From Verrucomicrobiota bacterium (GTDB lineage: Bacteria > Verrucomicrobiota > Verrucomicrobiia > Chthoniobacterales > UBA10450): a DNA stretch of 12,936 bases. Numbering within the stretch: the stretch's first letter is position 1; each line of letters begins with the position of its first letter. The notes below the pieces were generated by a model that was not told the DNA's origin, made no database searches, and saw only the letters and a list, made by a program, of their open reading frames with translations. Location: the NCBI GenBank assembly GCA_003219335.1, contig QHOF01000080.1:1-12936 (forward strand), read 5' to 3'. The position numbers were made by a program, and so were the translations under genes. Below are positions 1-7,481 of this stretch, in pieces.

Positions 1-480
1 TAATTCCCGATGGGCCAGGTCGTTTTTAGCTACCACCAGACAGCCGCTTGTTTCCTTGTCAAGACGATGCACGATGCCGGGCCGTTCTTTTCCACCGATC
101 CCTGATAGTGCCGTGCAATGACTGAGCAACGCATTGACCAAAGTGTGTTCACGCTGACCGGCGCCCGGGTGAACGGTGAGTCCGGGCGGTTTGTTGATGA
201 CGATGAGATCGTCGTCTTCGAAGAGAACGTCGAGTGGAATCGGCTCCGGTCGTGGCTCGATCTTCTCCGGCGGCGGCTCAATGAGATCAATCTTGTCCCC
301 GCCTCGGACGATGTGCCGCGGCCGGATGGTTTGCTCATTGAGCCGAACGAACCCGCCGCGGATCAACTGCTGAAGGCGCGACCGGGAATACTGCGGAAGG
401 CGCTTCGCCAAAAACTGATCAAGGCGCAGCTTCGCGTCGTTTTCTGAAACGACAAACTCGATCGGCGTCGAATTTTTCAA
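1..480 (-). CDS. rluD: RluA/RluD-family 23S rRNA pseudouridine synthase (3' part outside window)
   Basis: This enzyme isomerises specific uridines of ribosomal RNA to pseudouridine. The visible part has an N-terminal S4 RNA-binding domain (DAKLRLDQFLAKRLP, then SRSRLQQLIRGG and VRGGDKIDLI) followed by the start of the catalytic domain: DVLFEDDDLIVINKPPG, LTVHPGAG and the family active-site motif HRLDKETSG, which carries the catalytic aspartate (codons near positions 55-72). The frame is open to base 1, so the rest of the catalytic domain lies to the left. No ATG fits: the best start is a TTG at 480-478, just before the conserved EFVVSENDA segment, without a clear ribosome binding site. The frame stays open upstream to an ATG near 654, but that would cross the hexamer repeats and the divergent ATPase start. 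RluD, RluC or RluA specificity cannot be settled from this fragment; RluD is the closest match. Confidence 0.9.
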   Translation of the reverse strand, partial: MKNSTPIEFVVSENDAKLRLDQFLAKRLPQYSRSRLQQLIRGGFVRLNEQTIRPRHIVRGGDKIDLIEPPPEKIEPRPEPIPLDVLFEDDDLIVINKPPGLTVHPGAGQREHTLVNALLSHCTALSGIGGKERPGIVHRLDKETSGCLVVAKNDLAHREL

Positions 481-497
481 TGTTTCGAAATAGATCA

Positions 498-527
498 GAG
501 CACGAGTATGAGCAAGAGTAAGAGCAG
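498..527. repeat. Five tandem GAG(C/T)AN hexamers
   Basis: Five consecutive hexamers read GAGCAC, GAGTAT, GAGCAA, GAGTAA and GAGCAG, alternating GAGCA and GAGTA cores. They sit between the divergent pseudouridine synthase and ClpX-like genes. They are probably intergenic leader DNA, which argues for the pseudouridine synthase starting at or downstream of 480 rather than further upstream. No function can be read from the sequence. Confidence 0.75.
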
Positions 528-608
528 GGAACAAACCGAGGATGAACGAATCTCGCAGCTGAGAGTCAGATTTTAGACGAATCGTTGCCAGGGAGCTTCT
601 TTGGCGCG

Positions 609-2225
609 ATGTTTTTCCTGCACATGGCACAACAAAACCCACCACCACCACCATTTCCGTCACCGGAAGAGCTGAAGGCCAAGATCACCGAGTTCATGAA
701 ACAGAACTTCGGCGATCGGGTCTCGGTCGCGACCATTACCGAGCCGGAGCCGGCGGTTGCAGAGGAGGATGAAAAGGCGGAAAAAGCCGAGCACGAGGAA
801 TTCGAATTCAACCTGCTGCCGCGCGACATCAAAGCGCATCTCGACCGGTTCGTGATCAAACAGGAGGAAGCAAAGAAGGTCCTCGCGATTGCCGTTTGCG
901 ATCATTACAACCATGCCAATTACCTGCGCCGCCTGGAGAAGGAAGATGCCAGGCGCGCGCAAGAGATCGAGTACATCAAGCAAAACGTAATTTTGGTCGG
1001 CCCGACCGGCGTGGGCAAAACTTATCTCATCAAACACATCGCCGACCTGATCAAAGTGCCGTTTGTAAAAGCCGACGCGACGAAGTTCAGCGAGACCGGT
1101 TACGTCGGCGGCGACGTGGAAGATTTGGTGCGCGAGCTCGTGCACAAAGCCGATGGCGACGTAAACCTGGCGCAGTTCGGCATCATTTACATTGATGAGA
1201 TCGACAAGATCGCTTCGGCGGGAAATTTGATCGGCCGGGATGTGAGCGGGCGCGGCGTGCAGACCACGCTGCTCAAGTTGATGGAGGAAACAGAAGTGCC
1301 GGTGCGCAGCATGAACGATCTCCAGGCGCAGCTACAGGCCGCGTTCGAATTTCAACGACGCGGCAAGGCGAAACGCGAGACGATTAACACACGCCACATT
1401 CTCTTCGTGGTGAGCGGCGCATTTGAGAAGTTGAAGGAACAGGTGGCGCGGCGCGTCCGGCAGGGACAGATCGGGTTTAGCGCGCAACCGGTTCACGTGA
1501 TGGACAACGAATTGTTCCGGCACGTCACGACCCAGGATTTTATCGAATACGGGTTCGAGCCGGAATTCATCGGACGCTTGCCTGTGCGCGTGGTTTGTGA
1601 GGACCTGGACGCCGATGATCTTTTCAACATCATGAAATATTCCGAGGGCAGTTTGCTCCGGCAATACGAGCGCGCCTTTCGCGCCTACGGGATTGAGATC
1701 AGTTTCGAGGATGAAGCGTTGAGTCTGCTGGCAGAAGCCGCTGCAAAGGAAAAAACCGGCGCCCGTGGATTACTCACGGTATTTGAAAAATTGTTTCGCG
1801 ATTATAAGTACTATCTGGCTGGATCAGGTCTGAGCCAGCTGCGTGTCACCGCGACGCTGGTGCGCGAGCCGGAGCGCGTGCTTGATCGGTTAATGGTTGA
1901 GGGACACAAGCTGGAGGCGCAAATGCTCGAAGCCTGGGCGCGTCAGTTTGCCGAAAAATTCAGCAACGAGCATGAACTGGAGATTGTTTTCGATGAGAGC
2001 GCGATTCGGCGCCTGGTCGAGCGCGCGCAAACTGAGCGGATGAACATGAGCGATCTGTGCGCTCATTTATTTAAGGATTACCAGTTCGGGTTGAACCTGG
2101 TCAAAAAAAATACGGGCCAGACGAAGTTTGTTCTGAACGCCGCGGCAATCGATGCACCGGACAAATTCCTGAGCGAACTTGTGGTGCAATCCTATTACCC
2201 GGCTGCAATGACACAAAAAGCCTGA
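609..2225 (+). CDS. ClpX-like AAA+ ATPase without zinc domain, with extended C-terminus
   Basis: This is a Clp-family AAA+ unfoldase, closest to ClpX. Numbering from the ATG at 609 (538 residues): Walker A GPTGVGKT 131-138, pore loop GYVG 164-167, Walker B IIYIDEID 192-199, pore-2-like RDVSGRGVQ 211-219, IGF tripeptide 288-290 in the place of ClpX's ClpP-binding loop, arginine-finger box EFIGRLP 319-325 and sensor-2 GAR 384-386. The ATPase core looks intact. Unlike ClpX there is no N-terminal four-cysteine zinc domain; a proline-rich and acidic stretch replaces it, and no RKH loop is evident. About 130 extra C-terminal residues contain what looks like a second small AAA subdomain (about 458-527). 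Start choice is uncertain: GGGAG at 591-595 suits ATG 609 loosely, while TTG 585 and ATG 624 are alternatives. It is followed 6 nt later by the cyclase-like gene, implying co-transcription. It is probably a ClpX paralogue rather than the housekeeping protein. Confidence 0.85.
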   Translation: MFFLHMAQQNPPPPPFPSPEELKAKITEFMKQNFGDRVSVATITEPEPAVAEEDEKAEKAEHEEFEFNLLPRDIKAHLDRFVIKQEEAKKVLAIAVCDHYNHANYLRRLEKEDARRAQEIEYIKQNVILVGPTGVGKTYLIKHIADLIKVPFVKADATKFSETGYVGGDVEDLVRELVHKADGDVNLAQFGIIYIDEIDKIASAGNLIGRDVSGRGVQTTLLKLMEETEVPVRSMNDLQAQLQAAFEFQRRGKAKRETINTRHILFVVSGAFEKLKEQVARRVRQGQIGFSAQPVHVMDNELFRHVTTQDFIEYGFEPEFIGRLPVRVVCEDLDADDLFNIMKYSEGSLLRQYERAFRAYGIEISFEDEALSLLAEAAAKEKTGARGLLTVFEKLFRDYKYYLAGSGLSQLRVTATLVREPERVLDRLMVEGHKLEAQMLEAWARQFAEKFSNEHELEIVFDESAIRRLVERAQTERMNMSDLCAHLFKDYQFGLNLVKKNTGQTKFVLNAAAIDAPDKFLSELVVQSYYPAAMTQKA

Positions 2226-2231
2226 TCGTTA

Positions 2232-3485
2232 ATGAAGCGATCGTTGATCAGAACGCTCGTAATTGGAGTCGCCGTCGCTCTCGCGGTCGGCGCGCTGCAC
2301 GCCAGCAAGTCCATGGCAGGTTTCGAGGCGGCCGCTGCGCAGCTTGTCTCCGACTATGCCGGCGCGACGCGCATCGTCAGTGAAAAATGGCAATACGTCT
2401 TTGTTCTGCTGATCGCGCTTGGTGTCTCGTGGCTCAGCCTGAGCAAGGTTCCACGGTGGGGTAGCCGGCTGCTATTTAGTCTCCTGTTGCTGGAGCTGTT
2501 CGGCCTTTCATGGGTTTGCTCGCTTTACCGGGTGTTCTTTCAGCCGATTCCCTCGGCTCTCGCCTTGGTATTCGCATTTGCAGCAGCGCAGGGCTGGTCG
2601 GCTTTTTTACGGAGAGATCGCTCGCATATGGTGCGAACGTTCTTTGCCGATTGCCTTTCGAAAAAGGAATTTCGCCGTCTCAAGGACGCCACAACTCCGT
2701 TCGATGCGCACCCGAAAGCGTACGAAGTAAGCGTGATGGTGTGCGATATCGGTAACAAGCTTGCCTTTGCAAAAGGTTCGGAGCCTGCGGCGTTCGCCGA
2801 AGCCGCAGCAAAATTTATTCGCGAGACCGCTGCGCGTCTGACCGACGAAGGCGCTTACTTGCAGGCTGCTGATGGTGAAGGTGTCGTCGGCATTTTCGGG
2901 TTTCCCGCGCCGGAGGCCGAGCACGCGCAAAAAGCAGTGCGCGTTATCCTCGACATGACAAAGAATTCTCGCGACCGCCTGGAAGGCAGCGAAGAAATAT
3001 CTAATAACCTGGACCTGCGCACGGGGATTAGTTCCGGCATGATCATTGCCGGTGCACTGAAAGACAGCCGCCGGCCTCTTCTCCTGGCCAGCGGTGAACC
3101 CATTGAGCTGGCCCGCAGGTTCTGCGCCTTAAATCATTTCTATGGATCCAAAGCCTTGATGGACACGCAGACTTTTGATCGAGTGAGTGAGGCAGTTGTC
3201 GCGCGCCCGATTGATTTTGTGAACGGCCTGAATTCGCACGATCAGCTTGAAATTTACGAGCCGCTCTGGCTCGCCGCAGAAGCCACGCCGGAACACGTCG
3301 CGCGCCGGGATTCGTTCTGGAGCGGCGTAGTCCTCTACCGGGAAAGGCGGTGGGCGGAAGCGTATAATGAATTTCAGAAGGCGCGCGGTTCTGGGGAGGA
3401 AGAGGATCCTCCATTGGAATTTTATTTGCGCAGGCTGGAGCCGCTTGTCCTGCAGTTGACGGAATCGCCCTTCGAACAAATCTGA
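2232..3485 (+). CDS. Membrane protein with degenerate class III adenylate/guanylate cyclase domain
   Basis: The protein has 417 residues. The N-terminus holds hydrophobic segments at about 6-24, 55-70, 79-97 and 107-124. A class III nucleotide cyclase fold follows at about 165-320, recognisable from VSVMVCDIG, GVVGIFGFP, LRTGISSGMIIAG and SGEPIELARR. The first metal aspartate is kept (D172). The usual K-F-I-G-D box reads A-A-D-G-E (212-216), so the substrate lysine is lost and the second metal aspartate aligns with glutamate. In the usual G-D-A-V-N-L-A-A-R box, N is replaced by E (G-E-P-I-E-L-A-R-R, 288-296), keeping the arginine. A TPR-like helix pair lies at about 362-400, as in many CHASE2-type cyclases, but the CHASE2 sensor is absent. 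It probably makes cAMP poorly or not at all and may act as a nucleotide-sensing or scaffold domain. It lies 6 nt after the ClpX-like gene and 4 nt before recR. Confidence 0.75.
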   Translation: MKRSLIRTLVIGVAVALAVGALHASKSMAGFEAAAAQLVSDYAGATRIVSEKWQYVFVLLIALGVSWLSLSKVPRWGSRLLFSLLLLELFGLSWVCSLYRVFFQPIPSALALVFAFAAAQGWSAFLRRDRSHMVRTFFADCLSKKEFRRLKDATTPFDAHPKAYEVSVMVCDIGNKLAFAKGSEPAAFAEAAAKFIRETAARLTDEGAYLQAADGEGVVGIFGFPAPEAEHAQKAVRVILDMTKNSRDRLEGSEEISNNLDLRTGISSGMIIAGALKDSRRPLLLASGEPIELARRFCALNHFYGSKALMDTQTFDRVSEAVVARPIDFVNGLNSHDQLEIYEPLWLAAEATPEHVARRDSFWSGVVLYRERRWAEAYNEFQKARGSGEEEDPPLEFYLRRLEPLVLQLTESPFEQI

Positions 3486-3489
3486 GCGC

Positions 3490-4098
3490 GTGTTGAAACG
3501 GACGGAATATCCGGCGGCAATCCGGAATCTGATTGCACAACTGCGGCAAATGCCGGGAGTCGGTCCTCGCTCGGCGGAGCGGATTGCGCTCTGGATGGTG
3601 CGGGCCCGCAACGACCAGCCGGAGCAAATTGCGCGCGCGATCGCGGACACACGCCAGGCAATTCGCGCCTGCAACCTTTGCGGATTTTTTGCCGCTGGCG
3701 AAATCTGCGAAATATGCGCTGACTCCTCGCGCGCCACGGACTTGCTCTGCGTTGTAGAACAGTCGACCGATATTCTCCCCTTGGAAAAAACCGGCGTCTT
3801 TCGCGGCCGATACCATTCCCTTGGCGGGAAAATTTCGCCGCTAGATCATGTAGCCCCGGAAGATTTGCGGATCAAAGAATTGTTGGATCGCGTCGATCGA
3901 GGAAAAATCTCGGAGATCATTTTCGCGCTGCCCGCCGACGTAGAAGGCGAGGCGACCACGAATTACATTGTCGATCTGTTGAAGAGCAAACCGGTCGCGC
4001 TCACGCGGATCGCGCGCGGCATTCCAGCCGGCGGCGGTCTTGAATCAGCCGATGAACTGACGTTGTCGGCCGCGCTCTCTGGCAGGACAAAATTGTAA
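3490..4098 (+). CDS. recR: Recombination mediator protein RecR
   Basis: RecR works with RecO and RecF to load RecA on single-stranded DNA at gaps during recombinational repair. The 202 residues match the family's usual length of about 200. Domains in order: helix-hairpin-helix LRQMPGVGPRSAERIA (18-33), a C4 zinc finger with cysteines 61, 64, 73 and 76, and a Toprim domain from about 85 (LCVVEQSTDILPLEKTG, YHSLGGKISPLDHVAPEDL, VEGEATTNYI). The C-terminal signature RIARGIPAGGGLESADELTL is followed by the ALSGR tail. The start is GTG at 3490, 4 nt after the previous stop; TTG 3493 is an alternative and neither has a convincing ribosome binding site, which suits translational coupling. It is the last gene of the run, and the gene after it is convergent. 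All key residues are present. Confidence 0.96.
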   Translation: MLKRTEYPAAIRNLIAQLRQMPGVGPRSAERIALWMVRARNDQPEQIARAIADTRQAIRACNLCGFFAAGEICEICADSSRATDLLCVVEQSTDILPLEKTGVFRGRYHSLGGKISPLDHVAPEDLRIKELLDRVDRGKISEIIFALPADVEGEATTNYIVDLLKSKPVALTRIARGIPAGGGLESADELTLSAALSGRTKL

Positions 4099-4164
4099 TG
4101 TGTTCCGAGGTGGGAAAATGGCATCGCATCTTACGAGAATAAGATCAGCAACGCCTAATTGAGG

Positions 4165-6699
4165 CTACGGGCGGACCTTTTGGGTCAGTCTCTTCGAACG
4201 GGCCGGGACGAACGTGCTGTCACCGCGATACTCCGCCTTGATTTGGTGGTTTCCAACCGTAAGAGACGAGACTGTGAGAGTCGCCTCTTTCCCGTGCAGA
4301 AGTCCGATACCCAAAACATCGCGCCCGTCAAAGAATTTGACTCTTCCAGAAGGGATAGCCAAACGAAAGGTCGGCGTTACCGTGGCAGTAAACGTGACGG
4401 GATCACCAGCATGGGATGGATTTTCGGAAGAAGTAAGAGAAACCCGGCTGCCGCCGAGATTAAAGAAGATTGAAACCGAAGTATCATACACATTGCTAAC
4501 TACGAGATCCAGCGCGACGTCGTCATTCAAATCCGCTGCGGAAAATGACGAGGGTGGGCCAGCGAGATACTGCGAGTAGGGCTGGAATGTACCATCACCA
4601 TTCCCAAGCAAAAGGCTGATTTTTCCGAAATCCACGAAGATCTCTCCAGTGCCGGTAACTACGTCAGGATAACCGTCGCCGTTAAAATCCCCAATAAGCA
4701 GCTGCCGGGAGCCTCCGGTAGGATAATCTACGTGCGGTTGGAATGTCCCATCACCGTTTCCCAGAAAAACGGAGACGGTCGCGTAGTTAGAAACAACAAA
4801 ATCGGGCTTGCCGTCGGAATTGATATCGCCGGCTGCTACCCAGTGAGAGTCGTATAGGTCGATGGAATAATCGACCCTGGGTCGGAAAGTACCATCTCCC
4901 TTGCCTAGGAACACGCTTGCGCCCGAGTCGGAAATACCGCCTGCGTAATTGTAATTCACAACCAGGTCTGTTTTGCCGTCGCCATTAAAGTCACTTTTCG
5001 CGATCGATTGCGGAGAGTCTCCGGCGGATAATTCCTGATGGGTGGGGAAGGTTCCGTCGCCCGCTCCGAGCAGGATGCTCACTGTTCCTGGGTTAGTCTG
5101 GTTCGCAGTCGCCACGTCCGTGATCCCGTCATTATTGAAATCGGACAATAAGATGGCCTTCGGGGAAGCGGCGGTAGCAAAATCGGTGCGAGGCCGGAAC
5201 GTACCGTCGCCGTTCCCGAGCAAGACACTGATCAAATTGTCTGCATGGTCGGCCACGACGAGATCGGGAATCCCGTCACTGTTGACATCGCCGATGACAA
5301 CGCCCTCGGGATCATTTCCTGTTGGATAATCGGTCCAACTCGGAAAGTTGCCATCGCCGGTGTTCAAATACAAGCTGACGGTGTTGTCGGCGTTTGTCCC
5401 AACGATGTCTGGTTTGCCATCGCCATTCACGTCTCCAGTTGTTTGGGATTGCGTGGAGGCGACTTTGACCAATTCTGTCCGGGCTTGAAAAGTGCCGTCA
5501 CCATTGCCTGGGACCACTGCTATCCCGAAATTGCCGGCGAAAATCTCGCTGTCTAGCTCGCTGGCACTCACCAGATCAACGGTTCCATTCCCATCGAAGT
5601 CTCCCATAGATACGGTGTATCCTGCTCCATAATTCAGGGGCGACGTTTTGAATGTGCCTTCACCATTGCCTTTGAAAATGCTGATGATCGTCGAGCTCAC
5701 CACGACGGCCACGTCTGTGATGCCATCACCGTCCACATCGCCGGCTGCCAAATCCATCGGATTTCGAGCCGTTGGCGTATCGATAGGCGCTTGAAAAGTA
5801 CCGTCGCCGTTGCCAAGAAGCACACTGAACCTGGCTTGTGCGTAACGCGCCGCAGTCACAAGATCGAGTTTGGAATCACCGTTGCAATCAGCTACGGCGA
5901 TAAGATCGGGGGGATCGCTGGTCGCGAAATCCTGGTACGTCTGGAATGTGCCATCACCGTTTCCCAGAAGTACGCTGACCGCATAATGCGAAGACGCCCC
6001 AACGGCCAAATCGACGTTACCGTCTCCGTTAAAATCCCTGGCTACGACCACCATTGCCTGGCGTGGGGTGGTATACACTACGGGCTGCGAAAAACCTCCA
6101 TGACCATCTCCGAATAAAACAGTAACCCTTCCGATATTTGGCTTGTCGTTCGCAACTACGATGTCCGGCTTTCCATCGTTGTTAAAATCGGCAACCGCGA
6201 CGGAGTTCGGAAGGGGCCCCGCCCTGAACACGCTGGCGTTCTGAAACGTGCCATCACCGTTACCGAGCAGGACGCTCACGCGCTGGCCGCCGGGGAGACC
6301 GGCATCGACATCGTCGATACCGAAATCGTTACCGCGATCGGCAGTAACCAGATCGAGCTTGCCGTCACGATTAAAGTCTCCCGCAGCAATTGCCACGGGA
6401 TTTGCCCCTGCGATATCATACGTTTGCGCTTCTCCGAAGGTCCCATCTCCATTGCCGAGCAGAATGTTTACCTCGCCCGGATCAAATCCATTAGACGTCG
6501 CGATATCGGGAATACCATCTCCATTAAAATCCGCTACTACCACCGCGTCGACGTAAGTCGAAGTTTCGAAAAATAAAGAACCAAAGAAGCGCGGAGCTTG
6601 AGCGTTAATGGATGCTAGCGGGAAACAACAAAGGCAAAGCAAAACAGCCAATTTGCCTATCAATCTGATTTCACTCTGTAATTGATGGTTCCTAGTCAT
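4165..6699 (-). CDS. Secreted FG-GAP/VCBS repeat protein with C-terminal Ig-like domain
   Basis: The protein has 844 residues. A signal peptide at about 1-35 has a charged start, the hydrophobic run LAVLLCLCCFPLA and a probable cleavage near INA-QA. The body holds 14 copies of a calcium-binding motif of the DxNxDGxxD type (DFNGDGIPD, DFNRDGKLD, DVNGDGKPD and so on), spaced about 45-65 residues, and 13 companion LLGNGDGTF-type motifs. These are the blades of an FG-GAP/VCBS beta-propeller, probably two propellers. Copies 5 (DCNGDSKLD), 7 (DFDGNGTVD) and 14 (DLNDDVALD) are weaker calcium sites. From about 749 a bacterial Ig-like domain follows (SLTSSENPSHAGDPVTFTATV through SLTVGNHQIKAEYRGD). 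No catalytic domain or sortase/PorSS-type sorting signal is evident. It is probably exported, with an adhesive or surface-binding role; ligand unknown. It is transcribed alone, convergent with recR. Confidence 0.9.
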   Translation of the reverse strand: MTRNHQLQSEIRLIGKLAVLLCLCCFPLASINAQAPRFFGSLFFETSTYVDAVVVADFNGDGIPDIATSNGFDPGEVNILLGNGDGTFGEAQTYDIAGANPVAIAAGDFNRDGKLDLVTADRGNDFGIDDVDAGLPGGQRVSVLLGNGDGTFQNASVFRAGPLPNSVAVADFNNDGKPDIVVANDKPNIGRVTVLFGDGHGGFSQPVVYTTPRQAMVVVARDFNGDGNVDLAVGASSHYAVSVLLGNGDGTFQTYQDFATSDPPDLIAVADCNGDSKLDLVTAARYAQARFSVLLGNGDGTFQAPIDTPTARNPMDLAAGDVDGDGITDVAVVVSSTIISIFKGNGEGTFKTSPLNYGAGYTVSMGDFDGNGTVDLVSASELDSEIFAGNFGIAVVPGNGDGTFQARTELVKVASTQSQTTGDVNGDGKPDIVGTNADNTVSLYLNTGDGNFPSWTDYPTGNDPEGVVIGDVNSDGIPDLVVADHADNLISVLLGNGDGTFRPRTDFATAASPKAILLSDFNNDGITDVATANQTNPGTVSILLGAGDGTFPTHQELSAGDSPQSIAKSDFNGDGKTDLVVNYNYAGGISDSGASVFLGKGDGTFRPRVDYSIDLYDSHWVAAGDINSDGKPDFVVSNYATVSVFLGNGDGTFQPHVDYPTGGSRQLLIGDFNGDGYPDVVTGTGEIFVDFGKISLLLGNGDGTFQPYSQYLAGPPSSFSAADLNDDVALDLVVSNVYDTSVSIFFNLGGSRVSLTSSENPSHAGDPVTFTATVTPTFRLAIPSGRVKFFDGRDVLGIGLLHGKEATLTVSSLTVGNHQIKAEYRGDSTFVPARSKRLTQKVRP

Positions 6700-6709
6700 A
6701 TCAGGCAGG

Positions 6710-6716
6710 CCTCCTT
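6710..6716 (-). promoter_or_regulatory. Strong ribosome binding site of the FG-GAP protein gene
   Basis: On the minus strand the sequence reads AAGGAGG, a near-perfect anti-16S match, 10 nt before the ATG at 6699-6697. It fixes that start. It is the clearest ribosome binding site in the window and suggests efficient translation once transcribed. Confidence 0.85.
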
Positions 6717-6930
6717 TTTTTTACGCGACAGACGCGACGAGACGCTGTTCTTTGGGTGGGATTTCACAGCCCTATCGCTGTTTTGCACCTGGACCGCGGA
6801 AGAAGGCAAGCAAAATCGTATTGAATTGTATAAACCCAACGTCAGTCCAGAGTGTAATTGCTTACAATAGTCGCACCTAACGCGTTTCGGGTGCCCCGGC
6901 GAGCCGTTGCGGGCAGCGCTTGGTGAGGCG

Positions 6931-7242
6931 TCAGTGAGTCGATCGTTTAGTTGAAGATAAGTACGCGCAGAGCAGACACAACACGGCAGTGCTGATCAGA
7001 ATAGTAGCTAACACTGCCCCAATCCGAGCGTCCCAAGTCCTAACAAAGAGAACGGGAACCACCAAAATGGCAAACGTAAGCAAAACTACAGGAATGGCGC
7101 TGGGAGAGGCAAAGTTGATCGTCGAACCCATCAACTTTGAATGCTTCTGCACAATCACCAATGGATCGGCGTGGCTATAATAAACGCCCCACTTCCGATT
7201 CTCCGGGTCTTGCCAACAAGCTTCGAGTTCTTCGCGTGTCAT
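6931..7242 (-). CDS. Small membrane protein resembling DUF5808
   Basis: The protein has 103 residues. The soluble N-terminal part reads DPENRKWGVYYSHADPLVIVQKHSKLMGSTINFA in overall order (about 12-45): a W-G-x-YY block, a D-P-x-x-x-V block and a G-x-T-I-NFA block, the pattern I associate with the DUF5808 family. Two hydrophobic helices follow at about 49-67 and 74-94, then a short basic tail. DUF5808 segments often end larger SdpI or DUF1648-type membrane proteins; here it stands alone. Function is unknown. The ATG at 7242 has only a weak GCGGG upstream. It is upstream of, and in the same direction as, the FG-GAP gene, with a gap of about 230 nt, and divergent from lipA. The family assignment is from memory and should be read as probable. 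Confidence 0.65.
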   Translation of the reverse strand: MTREELEACWQDPENRKWGVYYSHADPLVIVQKHSKLMGSTINFASPSAIPVVLLTFAILVVPVLFVRTWDARIGAVLATILISTAVLCLLCAYLSSTKRSTH

Positions 7243-7441
7243 GATATATGCCCGCTGACCTGTAACGAGAATTCTTTGGGTCTAATCCGACTTGAGTTTG
7301 CATCTAAAGAAGGAAAATCGGCGGCACGACGCCGAGGTTAGCGCCGCCGTTGACTGCAGACAAACCGAAATTGTTCGAGCGTGCGGGCGACGTAATGCGG
7401 ACAATGCGGCCTATTGAAGAATTGAGCGTGCCGGCGGGCGA

Positions 7442-7476
7442 TTTAACTTTTGTAACGATTTTAACGTTGTAACTTT
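7442..7476 (+). promoter_or_regulatory. Near-tandem TAAC repeats directly upstream of lipA
   Basis: Four TAAC cores begin at 7444, 7453, 7462 and 7470, spaced 9, 9 and 8 bp, in an AT-rich patch (TTTAACTTT, TGTAACGAT, TTTAACGTT, GTAACTTT). The patch ends 5 nt before the lipA ATG, where a ribosome binding site would be expected and none is seen. It could be a promoter element, an operator with several binding sites or a low-complexity leader. A weak TTGAGC hexamer at 7422 lies 16 nt before TAACTT at 7444. The role is a guess. Confidence 0.35.
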
Positions 7477-7481
7477 GTTCG

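Noticed and set aside
30..338. Minus-strand 102-codon open frame at the left edge
   Set aside because: It is out of frame with the clear S4 plus HRLDKETSG pseudouridine synthase reading and has low-complexity Ser/Arg content.
3043..3816. Minus-strand 257-codon open frame across the cyclase-like gene and recR
   Set aside because: It is antisense to two well-supported genes and shows no family motif; high GC at third positions opens such frames.
4128..4145. Small hairpin ATCTTA-CGAGAA-TAAGAT between recR and the FG-GAP gene
   Set aside because: The stem is six AT-rich pairs with no T-run on either side; too weak to call a terminator.
4165..6600. Recurrent plus-strand motif resembling CCATCACCGTTTCCCAG about every 150-200 bp
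   Set aside because: It is the reverse complement of the codons for the GNGDGTF protein motif, so it reflects protein repeats rather than a DNA repeat or CRISPR.
6682..6870. Plus-strand 62-codon frame upstream of the FG-GAP gene
   Set aside because: It overlaps the FG-GAP start and its ribosome binding site, and has no recognisable protein character.
6820..6870. TATACAAT-like -10 element on the minus strand upstream of the FG-GAP gene
   Set aside because: No matching -35 at 16-18 bp; similarity by chance is likely in this AT-rich patch.
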